Counted from the first letter of the stretch, positions 36,266 to 49,815 are shown. The stretch is DNA of 64,000 nt from Gymnothorax reevesii (GCA_029721435.1 CM056580.1:27336367-27400366), one strand, 5' to 3'. Numbers and translations: made by a program. Notes: generated by a model from the sequence alone, not told the origin.

Positions 36266-38206
36266 ATACAATTCCGTGAAAAAGTGTTTGGCCCCTAAAC
36301 CTAGAAGATGGTTGTGCTGCCATTGGAGGCAACAATTGCAACCAAAAGTTTGACATAAGTGGAAATGATTGTTTTACATCGCTGTGTAGGAATTTTGGCT
36401 CTCTTATTTGGAGAGCTGTTTTAATTTAGCAACATTGGATGGTTTTTGAGCATGAACTTCCTGTGTAAGGTCATGCCACAGCATCTCAATCAGACTTAAG
36501 GCTTAAACTAGGCCTCTCTAAAACCTTTTGTTTCTCTTCAGCCATTCAAGGGTGAAGTCACATGGGTACTTCAGAACATTGTTCTGTTACATAAACCAAC
36601 TGCACTTGAGCTTTAGGTCACAAACTGATGGCCAGACAATCTCCTTCAGGATTTTCTGGTAGAGAGCAGAATTCATGGTTCCATGAATTATATCAAATCA
36701 CCAAGATCCAGAGGCAGCAAAACAGCCCCAGATCAACTTAGCACTACCATCATGATTGACTGACAGTATGATGGCCTTATTGTGGGATGCTGTGTTTACT
36801 TTACACCAGTTGTAATGGGATCTACGTCTTCAAAAAAGGCCCTCTAACAAAGAGTATTATTCCAAAAGTCTTGGGGGTCATCAATTTTTTTCTTTTTTTT
36901 TGGCAAATGTGAGACAAGCCTTTGTGTTCCTCTTAGTCAGCAGTGGTTTTCACTTTGCCGAAACCATTTTAGCCTGTGCCCTTTCTGGTGGTGGAATCAT
37001 GAACAATGACCTCAATGAGGCCTGCAGTTTTTTAGATATAAGTCAAGGTTCTATTGTTACCTCCTGGATGAGTTGCCGATGTACATCTTGGAGAAGTTTT
37101 GGTGGGCCAGCTACTCCTGGGCAGGTTTGCCACTACAAGTTTTCTTCATTGATAGATTATGGCTTTCCCTGTGGTTCGTTGGAGTCCTAGAGCTGTAAAA
37201 TGGCTTTGTAACCCTTTCCAGACTAATAGATATCAACGACTTTGTTTCTTATCTGTTCTTCAATTTCTGTTCAGTGCGGCACTATATGTTGCTTTTTTCT
37301 TACTTCACAATGTCAGGTAGTGTTATGAACTTCAAAGAAGGACCCAGAAGCAGATCTACTGAGGAAGCCTTAAAGTCATTTTAATAAAGGTTTAACAGCC
37401 ATATCAGTGCAAACAGACATATAACACAGGATTGCCACAGCCAAAGAGTAGTCGGGGCAGTCTAGTCAGATGACTAGTGAACAGAATACTGAGGGATGAA
37501 GCAAGCTGTGGTAAGTGACTGGTCTTTAGTCAGTGATGGGAGAGTAATTTAGGGGTACAGGGGAGGCAGGATAGAGTTCACTCAAACTCAAAAGCATGGG
37601 TGCACAGGCAGACTACAGCGGATAGCAAAGGGAGATATCCATTATGAAATGGTTAGTTGTTTTTTTTCAATATATTACACTGAAGGTTAAGAGCTCTAGG
37701 CAGAACTGGTTGAGAACACAATGAAGAGAAACAAACCAACAGGGAAGGAAGGCAGACCAGGAACTTAATAATAATAATAATAGACCACACACAACCAACA
37801 ACAGGAAACAGGTGGGGGCGAGAGCATGGAAGGAAGGGTGATCATGTGACAATAATGGAACAATGAAAACTAATACAGAGGAACAAGGACTGCCATTGCG
37901 GGAAAACAATAAAGAGGACCCAGGAAATGAAGGACACGTCCTATTGAAATGATGTTTATATTCAACAGGGCTGGCAGAAATCATGCCTGGGTGTTTCTAG
38001 TCATTAATAAAATTTGATCAGTTGGTTGATATACTAGAAGCTAAGCAGGCAGTTACTTTTCACATTGTGCCAGATAGGTTTAGACAGTTTTTTTTCCCTT
38101 CAATAAATGAAATCGTCATTCTAAAACTGAATTTGATCTTTTTCTGATGTTAAAATTTCTTTGTTGATCTGAAACACTGAAGTCAAACAATTACTTTTCC
38201 CCAAAA
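36266..38206 (-). mobile_element. Tc1-like element (second family), decayed, with an insertion
   Basis: The left end reads CCGTGAAAAAGTGTTTGGCC and the right side ends AACAATTACTTTTCCCC, matching a known fish Tc1-like family with GTGAAAAAGTATTTGCCCCC ends. On the minus strand the body is a broken Tc1 transposase; on the plus strand its traces include GCAAAACAGCCCCAGA and AAAAGTCTTGGGG-like phrases. Many stops and frameshifts. Unrelated sequence (about 37312-37960) interrupts it between the transposase region and the right end. Confidence 0.75.
37312..37960. repeat. Unclassified repeat inserted in the Tc1-like element
   Basis: A purine-rich stretch with a TGTTATGAACTTC-like start, an AATAATAAT run (37769-37783) and phrases such as AACAGGAAACAGGTG. 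It resembles the minus orientation of fish LTR-type repeats, but no defined ends or duplication were found. Confidence 0.4.
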
Positions 38207-39760
38207 TTGTAAATAACATTCAAGCATTGGTTGTTCTGAACCACTTTCTGAGGCCAACTTCCACAGTTTTCATGTCCCCACCATTCGGTTCGGTTTAGCA
38301 AACAAAGTATGAATCAGTCGAAGAGAATGGCCTCTCCAAGGATACACACTGGAGGCCCAATGTCTTAATTGAGTGAGCCATAGTGTCAATGGGCCAGATG
38401 CCGGATGTGTACGGAGGTATCATTAAAAGGGCACTGTTTATTTGGTTTTGCTTTCAGACTGTGTATTCAGACTACACTCTTCTGTAAGGGGGAGGGACTC
38501 ATTAAGTGATAGATCAAGGTAACTGCAGGTGAACTGGTCGTGACAACGGAGCAGAAGACCCTGTGAAAATGCAACAAGTATAAAAATGAATAAATCCTGC
38601 ACTGCCGTGCATTAATGTGTTTGTTACAAGAGTGTGTCTGCATTGTGGAAGTAATATTGCTTATGTAAATTCTGTTAATTTACACTGGAGTATGTGGTTG
38701 AGAAAGTAATGGTAGCTACCACCCTTACAGTATAGCAGAAGAAACTTCCTGACTTCCTGTCAGCTTCTTCTCCTAAAGTCTTTTTGAGAATGTATGTGCC
38801 AGTATTTTCTGTGCACAGAAATGAGTCAGCTGACTTGGTGAAGTAGTGACTGCCTACTCTTTGTGCTCATTCCGGACACCAATATTCAGCAAACCTAACA
38901 CAAGAAGAGAGCGTGCTGTGAAACAAGTGTTTGGCGGCATGCATATTTACGTCAGATGTCTCCACATTTTCACAATATCACAACTCATATGTTACTCATT
39001 CCGCTAAACTCAAATTTACATCATGGCAAAGTTGTTACAAACCAGGCAGAGGAAGACACTCACAGATCAGTGACGAAAGCCTCTGGAGCATATTAATTAT
39101 GAGCAACAGGCAACACAACAAAAGAGGGCTTGGGAAAACTCAAGGTGAGGGGCATCCGAGTCATACAACCAGCATGTAGCAGTGGAGGGGCGTATCCGAG
39201 CTATGGTCAAGACAGTCCGACGGTCAGAAGCCAGGTGGTCAATCTATTACTGCAATGGCCAGGCTGCTGCCAAGAAGGTGAATTTATAGGGACACAGTTC
39301 CTGGTCTGTGGACTGCAGAGGAACAGGAAGGTGTTCCTAATAAAGAGCACATACAGAGAGAATAACATTTTTCTTCTCTAAATCACCATAAACACTGAAG
39401 AAGAAGAGTTTAGATTAATACTGTATTGCTAGAGGGTAACTTCAGACAAGAGTCAAAAATAATCAATCAAAGAACGAGGAGAAGCATACAAATGTTCATA
39501 TTGGGAGGCCGGGATATGACAAGACAATAAATCAATTAAGGGAGACAAACCACATAACTCACATAGACTGCTGGAACAGAGGAAGGTCTAATCACTGAGA
39601 CGTAAAGGTTGTGACACCAGGTATAACTGCAAACGGCGAATAACAGGGTCCAAGCAGAATGTGGCAATTATGATGTTTTTTTTAAAACAATGAAGCGATA
39701 AACTGGATGACTTCAATTCCATGTCTCAAGCAGTGTTTATGGTATTCCTCTCCTATTAAG
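38207..39760. other. Intergenic, nothing certain
   Basis: No supported gene. 39100-39380 and 39540-39660 have the purine-rich style of the unclassified LTR-like repeats elsewhere in the window, without definable ends. Confidence 0.4.
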
Positions 39761-39762
39761 GT

Positions 39763-40062
39763 TCTGTGGACGCCTAGCGGTAGGTCGCTTGACTGGTAAC
39801 TGAAGAGTTGCTGGATCAAGCCCTCCAGTGAGGCTTCGGTTCCTGACGTCATCCAGACAGACGAAGTTGGGAACAACTCTACCGGTGGGGCCTTGAGCAA
39901 GGCCTTTAAACACAAAAATTGCTTCAAGGGCTTTACCCTTCTTTCTCTCTGTCCCGCCACACTTTCAAATATTCAGCCTGGCATTTCTCCCAGGGTATTT
40001 CTGAAAAAGAGAAACATTTCCTCAATGGAGTCTCCCTGGTTAAATAAAGGTAATAGATCTAC
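39763..40062 (+). mobile_element. tRNA-derived SINE with V-SINE-like core
   Basis: The tRNA-like head has GCCTAGCGGTAGGTCGC (A-box region) and GAGTTGCTGGATCAAGCCC (B-box region). The core contains CCTTGAGCAAGGCCTTTAAA, close to the conserved CTTGAGCAAGGCA block of vertebrate SINEs. The 3' part ends TCTCCCTGGTTAAATAAAGG, a typical fish SINE tail. Confidence 0.75.
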
Positions 40063-41455
40063 ACCAGGTATCAAGTGTGGAGGGAGAGTGCAATCCAGTA
40101 ATAGAGTTTATTCATAAGTAATGCAGTAACAATGGGAAGGATCCCAGAAAAATAAAATATAGTTCAATTCCAATCTCGTGGGTGAAGAAGGATGGGTACA
40201 GTCAATCTCTGGCCCGTGGCTTTCCAGGATTAGAGCCAGATGGAGTGTACACTCTGCCTCAGTCAGCTGTCCCAGGGCAGGAAGGGGTAGCTTAGGAGGA
40301 CTGCTGTTCCAATCCGGACCACAGATGGATCCGGTTCTTGTTCCTAATAAACTGGACAGAGGAACTTACTTAAATTGGATTGACAAGAATGCAGTTCCGA
40401 GCCTGAAGACCTTGAGAGAGGCTTGGGAGCTTGTGCTTCTTAACTAAATAAGGAAGGTAACTTCCGTGAATTAATATCATTAAAGGTTATGTTTTACTTT
40501 CAAAAGACACTTTATTCTTGCTCTTGTTCAAAAGACCACTTGTTCTAAGCACATATGGTGCAACTTGCAATACAAAGGAGGGGGTGTTAATACGTATTAA
40601 TGTCACAGATGCTACAGGTGAGAACCACAAAACAAGACACAGCTAGGGATAAGGAAGCATGCAAGATGCAAGCCAGTCAAAGAAGACGTTACTTCACTTA
40701 GACACACAACTTGCTGAACAGGAAGAGACACAGAAGGCTTTCACATGAGGACTGTGAAAGACATAATTCCAAACAAGTGTGTTCAGCAACCTAATTTGGA
40801 GCTATCTGATTTCCTCAGTGTCTAATTTGATCTGTTTAAAAGTGTAACTACCTGAAATTAATTACAATATATATAATTAAACTCAATCTGCTCAAGGGTC
40901 TTTTATTCTTCATGGCACACATGGATATGTCTGTTGAAATGAGGCTTAAAACAGTAAATAACTTGTGTGCTCATAAACTGAAGCTAATTAGGAAGAATAA
41001 ACAGCTTGTTAAATTCCTACTATTGAAGTTGTGGTTTGAACAAAAACCAGCGTACAGAGAGAGACCCCAGAACTGAGTTTGAGAACCACTGATTACGGAT
41101 TTTTATCAACCACAACAAATCACTGCGTAGTATAGTTTTGGTCATAATTTCCAAATTTTCTTTAGCACCCCCTAATGGCAGATTCACTTAAAAAAAAATC
41201 GTGTCTGCAGCCAGTCAAAAAGTAAACATACCACTAACTTTCATGTTGATTGGTCATTGGTAAACTTTTAAAACAATTGTTCATACACGATTGGCCAACA
41301 TCGGCCATGTTTTAGGCCGCACTGTTCAGACATTATGAGTTAAAGCATATATGCAAGCAACGTGCGCAACTGAAAGAAATTGTGAGGTTAAAGAGATTAC
41401 GAACATACCCGCTGATTTCAAATATCTGCGACCTCTAATTTTTGTAAATACTACT
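40063..41455. other. Intergenic, nothing certain
   Basis: Phrases near 41160 (TTAGCACCCCCTAATGGC) recall the GCGCCCCCT blocks of the large repeat at 52.7-55.5 kb, so a fragment of that type may be present. No coding. Confidence 0.35.
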
Positions 41456-41585
41456 TGTACTACTACTACTACCACTACTACTACTACTACTACTACTAAT
41501 AATAATAATAATACTAATAATACTACTACTACTACTAAAAATAATAATAATAAACAGATATTATTATTATTGTTGTTGTTGTTTT
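41456..41585. repeat. Compound trinucleotide repeat (ACT)n-(AAT)n-(ATT)n-(GTT)n
   Basis: ACT units give way to AAT, back to ACT, AAT, then ATT and GTT. The AAT and ATT blocks are complementary and could fold on each other. Confidence 0.92.
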
Positions 41586-43329
41586 ATAATTTATAATTTT
41601 TTATGTATTTTTATGCAGGAACTAAGTTAGTGTCGCATATTGTATGTTATTTGACTTTCTTTTATGTTTTCGTAAATGCACGCTTACTAATGCTTTTATC
41701 ATACACTATCTCAGCTGCTTGTGTCAGAAGCACAGGTAATACAAGCCTCCCGAAGGTGACTAAGCCAGTTACATCATGGGCTGTGAGGATGAAGCTGCAT
41801 CAGCAGTATTGATCTCCATCTTTTCCCCACAGTCTCCCCCTTCTTCTCTCAAAACCACATTGGCTTCGGAGAAGGCTGCGTTCTCATGGTTATGATTTGC
41901 TGCATAATTCTAGCTTCACTGTGCTAATCATGTGCTGGAATTCAAAACCTCTTTTCTTCCAGTAAGTCATCAGGGGATATTCTACGAATCCTGTTCACTC
42001 ACAAGGACCAGGCTGATAGGTGATTGGAGGTTAGGAATAGGTCATTAAAAGTATAGCATCATACAAAAGTTGATAAGACATTCTCTGTGGACTCTTAGTT
42101 CATTGCATTGTTTATCTTGACTCAGCTTAAGGAAATAAAGTGATTCAGATCGGCAAAGATTTTTGGTGTGGCGGGCCTGGTGATTCCCATATGTCATTGC
42201 CTGCTGCCTAAAGCCATAGGGATGGTGTCTGTTCCCTGTTGTAGCTGTTCCTAGACTCATATTTGGAAATATCCTTTGGGTAATTAGATTCTGGCAGAGG
42301 GTCACTAATGCAAGCGAATAACAGGTAACCATAACGGTTTTTCTCCTATGAAGGTTGAAACTTCTGGAGAAAATGCAGAGCACAATAGCTATGAGAGGTT
42401 TGGATCCCATTATTCTAATAGCAAAGATCATTTCCCTTTTATTGTAAGTCTTGCCAGGCATCGCACCCAATTAAAATGGAATTCTGAGTGTTGATGTTTA
42501 TACAGCCAATGATTGTTGATTCATACCAGTTGAAATATTCAATTTCAGTAGCAGTTTCCTGTTTCAAGTTGGGAATTAAAGTAGTATGATCAATTTACTT
42601 GGAAGTTTTTTACTGAACAAGGATTAATTTCTGAATTCCACATTACATGTCTCTTCCACTTATTGCTATTAGAAGTAGGCTAATGGGAAACCGTTCACAG
42701 ATATTTTATAACTGAGCACTTGTACGCATGTTAGTGCTTACTGTCATGTTTAGAAAAAGTCTTCAATCTTGACTTTCTTGTTAATTTTATAGTTCTCATT
42801 CCTGGTTCCAGTGATATAAAGGAAATTATTAAGAAACTTTCCAGCTTTAAGAAAGATGGTCCCTTTCACAGCTCTCTCTTTCAGCACAATTTCTTCTGAT
42901 CATTAAGAGGGGGCTGCCTTCCCCTCCAACTTTTCTGGTAACCAATTTAAAGTGTGGGCCTTTCTTTGGTCATTGCATTTTGACTTGCAGAAAACAGAGA
43001 GTTGGAGATGTTTGTGGAGTGGACATTTGGAGGTTGAGATGGAGGAAAGACCCCATGGTTTGATGTTTTCTTTTCTCCGATAACTGTTCATTTCAACTGT
43101 TCATGTTAACTGTTCATGTCAAAAATATTTCTTGTTTAGGGTTGTAAAATCTTGTCTTTTGACATAGACATTGAATAATTTTTTTTTACATTTAGATGAG
43201 TGTTGATCCAATAAGTTACTCCACCTATCAACTTATTCAGCCATTCATTAGACAATTCCTGTATCACCTCAACTCACGAAAAGTTGAGGAAGAATGGAAA
43301 ATGCACATAATGACAGAAAGCTGTAATTT
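41586..43329. other. Intergenic, nothing recognised
   Basis: No supported gene or repeat end. A 141-residue minus-strand open frame at 42045-42470 shows no motif and is treated as chance. Confidence 0.4.
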
Positions 43330-44326
43330 CTAACTTTACTGACTTGCATTTCATTGCAAACAGTATGTAGAGAAGATGTTTAATGTTTTGTCGTGTAAAC
43401 TTTATTTTATATTATGTAATTATGCTGTCATTCTATTCAGGCCTGCAGTGCATTTCAAAGAGAGATGGGATGAGGGAAATTCAGGACTAGTACTGAGGTT
43501 AAAAAAAAAATAATTATATAATTTAAAACAGCTGATGTCAGCAGTTGATTTGAATCACGAGTTTGTACAAAAAGCAGCATCCAGGAAAGGTTAAGCCCTT
43601 CAGGAACAAAGATAAGCCAAGGGTCACCTATTTATCCAAAAACTGCGCGACAAAATAATTGAATGGTTTAAAAACAATGTTCTTCACAGAAAGATAGGAG
43701 GGGATTTGGATATTTCACTCTCTACAGTGCAAAACATAATTAAAAGATTCAAGGATCCTGGAGGAATTTTTATGCGTCAAAGGCAAGGGTGCCCTCTCAA
43801 GCAGAACACCAGAGATCTCCAATCATTCAGAAGGAACTGCCATTTATCTGCAAGTGACATAACCACACGGGCTCAAGGTTTCTCTTTATTTTGTTGTTTT
43901 AAATTTTACATCTCCAACCCCTCCTGAATCTGGAATGTCCAATTGGGGAAGTATGTACAAGGCTTTTACATATGCAACCTCTTGTTGCCAACTCAGGAGA
44001 GTGAGACAGTTCGCGGCTCTCTTCGAAGCACGCGCCTGTCAGTAACTGCTTCTTATGCACTCATTGGTCGAATCTTCGCAAGTTCAGAACGAGGGCGGAG
44101 GATACCCGAACATGAACGAGCTTAGAATCTTCCTGACAAGCGCCCGTCAAGAAGTGTGAAAAATCTGTAAAATTTATGAGGTAAAACAAACAATGTGCTG
44201 TTGTATTGTTTATAGCATAATACTCGTCAAATATGATTTACAAATCACTGCTTTCAGATTTTATTTTAACATTTTAACATACTGTCCCAAGGATTTTTGA
44301 TTTAGGGTTGTATTCGAATCATCAGC
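43330..44326 (+). mobile_element. Tc1/mariner-superfamily element, same family as 4676-6606, internally deleted
   Basis: Starts near GCATTTCATTGCAAACAGTA, shares AACAGCTGATGTCAGCAG, AAAAGCAGCATCCAGGAAAG and the helix-turn-helix coding with the other copy, then breaks off near 43890. About 280 bases of unrelated DNA follow, and the family's 3' end resumes (AATACTCGTCAAATATGATT to TGTCCCAAGG). It has no insertion where the other copy carries the piggyBac-type MITE. Confidence 0.78.
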
Positions 44327-45789
44327 GCATTAAATTCCAAATGTTTTATTGTACCTTTTGTTTATACACTTGTGTTTGCATTTCAGAGTGCCAGGTATTA
44401 ACATCTCAGATTACTGCATTGGAATATTGCTCCTGTTCCAATGAAACTTAATTTCCCTGGCAGGGTTGAGCCATAACCCATCATAAATATGTGCCTAATA
44501 TAAACATTTCCTCTGAAATGACACTCTAATACAGAGGAAGATGCGAAAAGTAATAATACCAAGTTGAAATTCAAATTTGTATTCTTATGGCTAGCCATGA
44601 TATTACTATGACAGGTAAATCTGACCGACGGAAACCCATAATCAGCACCACTTTAAGCAGAGCACATTACTGTCAATAGTGAACAATCATTTCTGTTGAA
44701 TTGGCCCTCTGCTTGCTTGCTTAAAGTTATGATGATAAAAAGCAATGGGAATATGATCCTCTGGTGTTCGCAATTTAGCTGTCACACCAGCCTCCTCCCA
44801 TAGGTTAGGGTGTGGTATTTAATGCACTGAAATGGAAGGAGATAATGGTCTCATTTTTATGGTCTCTCGTTTTCTGTATTGAATATGTGCTGTGATGTCT
44901 GTCAAAGACTGATGGTGATTCTCCTTCCTTGTTGTCGTCTTACTGAATTGGGTTCGTGAGTCACACTCAGTAGGGGATAGGAGGGATGTCACAATCTCTT
45001 TCTGGCCATCTGAGCCCAGTAAGCATGCTCTCAAACCCAAGATCATTGTGACATCATCAGAAATTCCACTTAGCCTGGCTATTGAAGTTTTCAGACTGGA
45101 GGAACCTTTTCATAGTTCTAAGAACTCCCCATTTAATTGTCACTGAACCGCAGGAACTGCAGATTGTAGTTCTTAGAATTCTGCCTAGAGGGACTTTTTT
45201 TCAGCTCCAAGCTCAGAGTCAGTACTTTCGCAGCACATGAGGAACTCTGTATGATGTAAGTTTACATTAGGGTTCCAACTGCTGGCTTTCCTATGTGGCT
45301 TCAAGGGGTTCCTATTGGCAGTTTAAAAGCCCAACAGAAAAAAAGCCCTTCAAGGTGTATAGTTCCTGGGGAACACCCCAGAGGGCAGTTCTTCTGAAGG
45401 AGTCCCGAGATCTGTTTGGTCTGAAAACGCCAAATATCATGAGTGGCCTGAGCTATAGCAGCACTATAGCAGCAGTGTGAATGGACAGCAGACCAGAGCC
45501 CTTAATACACTGAGTTTGGCAAACTCAATTTAATTTTTTAGGGATCTCGTGGCAACAGGCTTCATCTCGGACCCTTTGCATAGCCCAAGATATAAGAGTC
45601 CAGTGCTACTAGAGTACTAGGCATTATAAGTAACAAATCCACATCCTTTTTCCTGTCCTTCATTACAATTCATAAACTCTGTAAACAAGAAAAAATAAAC
45701 ACAAACATTTCTCCAAATCTCAGGGAAATGAAGGGGGATGTAGAGTGTGAGGTTGAATTGGTACTTTGGTCCTGTCTCCCACCTCAAAA
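44327..45789. other. Intergenic; possible MITE relic at 45060-45480
   Basis: Between about 45060 and 45480 repeated AGTTCTnAGAA and GGAACnCC phrases suggest a degraded fish MITE, but ends were not resolved. No gene supported. Confidence 0.35.
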
Positions 45790-47033
45790 GTTCCCTCAAA
45801 CGGCTTCTTTACCCCCATCGGACTGAGAAGTAGTGTCCTGTCCTGGGGCCACACCTCTTAGCTGGCATGCCATTCTCGATCTCCTGTGCCACGGGCACTT
45901 ATCTGTTAATGCATTAGGGGGCCCACCATCTGCTAAGACACCCCAGAGTTTGTTGCGGCCTGTCACATGTGTGCCTGGTCCAAGTTTCAGCAGTTCCAGC
46001 AATCAGTGCCCAGGCAGTCTTCTCCAACCATTCGAGGTTCTCCATCGGCCATGTGCTAGCATAGCGATGGATTTCATCACTGCGCTGCCTTTTTTAATAG
46101 ATGTACGGTAATTTGGCTCCTGTGGTACCATTTGGTGCGCCTTTGTGGGGTTCTTCAGGGAGTGGTCTCCAAATGTGGCCTGCAACTTGCTAGCAGCCTC
46201 CGGAAGGCCTTCTGCACACCAGTGAGTTCCACCCCCATTCTTGAGATTTCAAATTTCACCCATAAAGGTCTAACCAGGCACTGGGCAAAATGCTGCACTG
46301 CCCGATGGAAGGTAACCCAGCCAGGTGGTACTGTCATCAACCTCACGTATCATTAATTTGTTCCTCCCCTGTTCCAGAAATCTGCTTTTGTTGTTGGGGT
46401 TTCCTTTAGTTTATTTTTTGTCTCGTCTCCTCCCTTGCTCCCAGGTGTTAGCATTTGTATGCCTCACCCTTTCTATCAAAAACCCATCTATATAGTTCAG
46501 TGTGATATTACTGTGATTACTAGATTGTCATAGTTCGTGCCTTGCTCAACCTTGCAGTCAGGTGGTGCCTTGTAGTATTGAGCCAAGCTTTTCTTCCATG
46601 TGTTTTTGATAAATTAATGTTAAAGAAGAATGTATTACTCTTTCGAGTCAAGTTGATTGGAAAAAGCTCCCAAACATCAGTCAGTTTCCAGGGTCCCTGT
46701 TAATCCCTTGTTCCTACCTATTCCTCTGAGTTTGTTCATTAGGAACACCACGTAAGCCTTTATTGGTCTCCAGGATTGGGACTGAATACCTCCCAAACCC
46801 TTCGATCCTCTTGGCAAGCTGTCCTGCTTCTGCGAGGGAGATTTACCACCTGGCTTCTGCCCTAGGATGGTGACTGGCCTGGGTGCAGGCATGCCCTTAC
46901 TGTCTACAGGCATTACCGACTTAGCAGCCCTGTCCCTCTTCTATTATCATACTCCAGTTAATAAATACTCCCTTGTGATTGTATGCTGAATCTGTGTTGG
47001 GTTCCTTGTCTTGATCATAACAACTTCATGGTG
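45790..47033 (+). mobile_element. Ty3/gypsy remnant (integrase fragment and LTR-like end)
   Basis: An integrase-like segment is followed by about 650 bases resembling a 3' LTR: pyrimidine-rich, with AATAAA-like GTTAATAAATACTCCC near 46958 and an end CTTGATCATAACA. No reverse transcriptase or protease is present. Confidence 0.6.
45833..46111 (+). pseudogene. Gypsy integrase fragment
   Basis: The frame includes CPGSLLQPFEVLHRPCASIA and then MDFITALPF, which align with the linker and first catalytic Asp region of fish gypsy integrases (LLQPLPVPHRPWSHI then DFVTGLP). The zinc-binding HHCC part upstream is degraded and the frame ends before the second catalytic Asp. A retroelement relic, not a host gene. 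Confidence 0.65.
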
Positions 47034-47149
47034 TGCAGCCAGGTGTCTGCTTCTCCTTCAAGCAATCGCTAAGTAATGCAAGCTTGTAGAGACTTTGAGA
47101 TGCTTTTAAAGGTTTAGTTCAGGCCCCTAAATTCCATTTTTAAAAACTG

Positions 47150-49815
47150 TGATGCTGTCAGGTATAGATGGAAGGAATCACTTTTAGACCCAAGAATACA
47201 ATAAACAGAGCTTTATTAAGTAAATCAAAGGTCCAAGGTCAAAAGCCGGTAAACTGGGAAATGCAAAGGAGGTGGTGCATCATTAAAGGTCGGGGCTGCA
47301 TCCAAAATCACTCACTCACTCATTCACAATTCCCCACTCGCAATGAGGGAACTCATATGTGACTATATAGTAAGGTCATGGGCAGAAGGAAAAAACGCTT
47401 TTTGACACTTCCTGGCTCCTTTCGTTAGCACTGTTAATATCGTCATTGCTGTCATTGGTCATCAACTGGTCACTACATTTCACGGTGGATTGTGGGATTT
47501 AATGAGTTCACTATATCCACCTCATTCCTACGTCCCAAGATCCCTTGTCCGAATTCTGGGCACAACTTCCGCTGCATCCTGTCACTGAACAGTTTACCAT
47601 GGTAGTGGCTAATGCTAATCCTCTTTTTTTTAAGCAATTGGAAAATAATATATGAAGGAACATCACCTTTTAGCCCTCAGACGGGATAAAGTTACGGTGC
47701 TGCTGCCTTCGACTATCGAAGAATGGGAGAACGACCTGAAGCAGTGGCCGCACTAGCACATTTGGCTACATTAGTGACTCCATTGCCACGGACTGCGAAG
47801 TTATAAACAATCTACAAAGCTCCAAAGCGTATGCAGTACTTCCACAGCAACAAGGTCAGTCGCGTTTTGTTAAAGGAGGTAGTGTACGACCTTATGTACC
47901 TTAAAACAGATATACAAATACTTTCTAAGGCTATCTATAAAGGAAACACTGTATTTCAGCAGTAAATATTGCTCTACATATAAAACTTAATGGATTGCTA
48001 TCCAGAGTAAATTAAGCCATCCTACAGTACAAGTCAAATTAGCTCTATTCCAGCCAACCACATTATACAGTATAAAGTTGCTAGCTAATGCAGTAGTACA
48101 ACATGTAAAACACAGTGAGTCCATTTTTCCCATATTTTTAATTTTAGTAAATTGAGGTTTGGAGTGCAAGACTATTGCTTGGAACAGAGTAGGCTATTTT
48201 CAAATTGTAGTAGACTATTGCTACTTCTACAGCCTCATCTTAAACTGTACAGGATGAAACGTTAGTTACACTGATTGGCATTACTGGATGAATACAACAA
48301 TTTTCTGTCCTCCCTACACAAGAAAATCACACCTGGTGCTCTCCTGGCTCTGGTGTCAAAATGCTTTTGAGGACCCAGCATCTCCTCTGCAGCGATTTGT
48401 CTGACCCTAGCCATAAAGTAGGAATCGTTGTTTGTCAACATAATGAAATGAGCACCTAATGTTTTCGGGGGTCTTTTCAAATTCAGGTTTTTCAGCCAAA
48501 TTCTGGCTTCCTCTTCTGTAGGTAGGCGATGGAAACCGTATCGCTGAACACAAGGACAATCCCCTATGTTCTTGGTGCGCTTTCAAAACGCTGTTGATCA
48601 AACCATAAATTTAGCTTCCTCTGGTTGTTAGTTCAGCCTCGAACAGCACAACAGGTGCCGGAGCTCTGAAAGAAATTTTAAGAAAAGCAAGTTAATTTGT
48701 TAAAAAACGAGCTGTAATTGCTAAGTTAGCTGAATTATTTTTCAAAGAAACGCCACTGTTCTTGACTAGCCACTCGCTAGCAACTACTTCCGCCGGAAGT
48801 TGCACCTATAATCATATATACAGTAGCGCCCTCAGGTGGATAGGAGATAAGAATTCTTACTAAACATTCAGACAGCACTGCAAAATGGTGAACGCACTAT
48901 ATAGTGAGTAGTGAATGATTTCGGACATTGCCCTGGTCGAGGGTCAAAAACCAAAGAGTCAAGCTGAGTAGGAATGAGGGCACAGAGGCGAGATTAGACA
49001 AGGCAGAGACAGAGGAAAAGAGATTCACTGATGAGACACAAGCAGAATGTGGGCACAAGATAAACTGCTTGAACATGATGCTGAACACAAAAGCATAATT
49101 GGCAAAGATACAAGGAGAGAGTGGAAACTAAATACCAGAGATAAAGAGGGGAGGCAAGATTCTGGTGTGGGATAGGGTGTGAGGAACTCACAGAGGAAAA
49201 ATGAGGTGACAAGACATTTAGCGAAATGACAAATACCCCCAACCAGGAATGCCAGACACACCATGTAACACAGACGCGAAGGCTTAAGCTGTGGCAGGCA
49301 CTATAGTACACGACAACATGGAATATAATTATGTACCTCCAACAATTTTTGATAGACTCACGCATCAACCTGGCAATAACCTCTTGCGCAAAGTTCACAA
49401 AAAGTTGATTGAGATCATTGTTGAACAATATGACCGGCCAGCACAGAACCCTGAGCTTGATCTGTAAAGGCTGGTTAAAGTGGAGTTTCAGATGCCGTGG
49501 CTGGCGAAGATGCACCAAGCACGGAGCCGGCGCAGCTGAAAATGATTGAGCGAAAATGGAAGGGAAAGGAGCTTGCCTTTCTGAATACACGAAAGACTTA
49601 AGTGCCAGAACCGACGCGAGCAACCACAGAGGAAAATAAATCTCAATAAACGAGAAACTAACAAGGCACCGAACAATTGTACCATAATAATCAGGAATCA
49701 GGAATAATCAGCCAGCTGCGTGAAAGAATACGATGGGGAAAGAATACGATGTCGATAGGGACGAGAGTAACAAAGAAAGCAAAAAGCACATACACAAACC
49801 ATGACATGACCCTGT
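47150..49815. repeat. Unclassified LTR-like repeat interrupted by a TIR element
   Basis: Purine-rich DNA on both sides of 47293-48933 has the same style (for example TCAAAGGTCCAAGGTCAAAA and TCGAGGGTCAAAAACC). It ends ACCATGACA, the complement of the TGTCATGG start seen in the solo LTRs. A minus-strand LTR-type element is likely but its boundaries are uncertain. Confidence 0.4.
47293..48933. mobile_element. PIF/Harbinger-like non-autonomous DNA transposon
   Basis: Terminal inverted repeats GGGCTGCATCCAAAATCA and (right, complemented) GGGCAATGTCCGAAATCA match the GGGCTGTGTCCGAAATC ends of fish Harbinger/ISL2EU-type elements, continuing into CACTCAC or TTCACTAC. The 1.64-kb interior has no recognisable transposase. 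GGTCG lies directly left and one base right of the ends. Similar half-ends near 59185 may be another relic. Confidence 0.65.

Noticed and set aside
42045..42470. 141-residue minus-strand frame
   Set aside because: No recognisable motif, no splice-linked neighbours and no codon pattern suggesting selection.
48994..49623. 209-residue minus-strand open frame, the longest in the window
   Set aside because: Composition is low in charged residues and rich in L, S, V, C and H, with no domain. It lies wholly within repeat-type DNA, so it is most likely chance openness of an LTR-like sequence.
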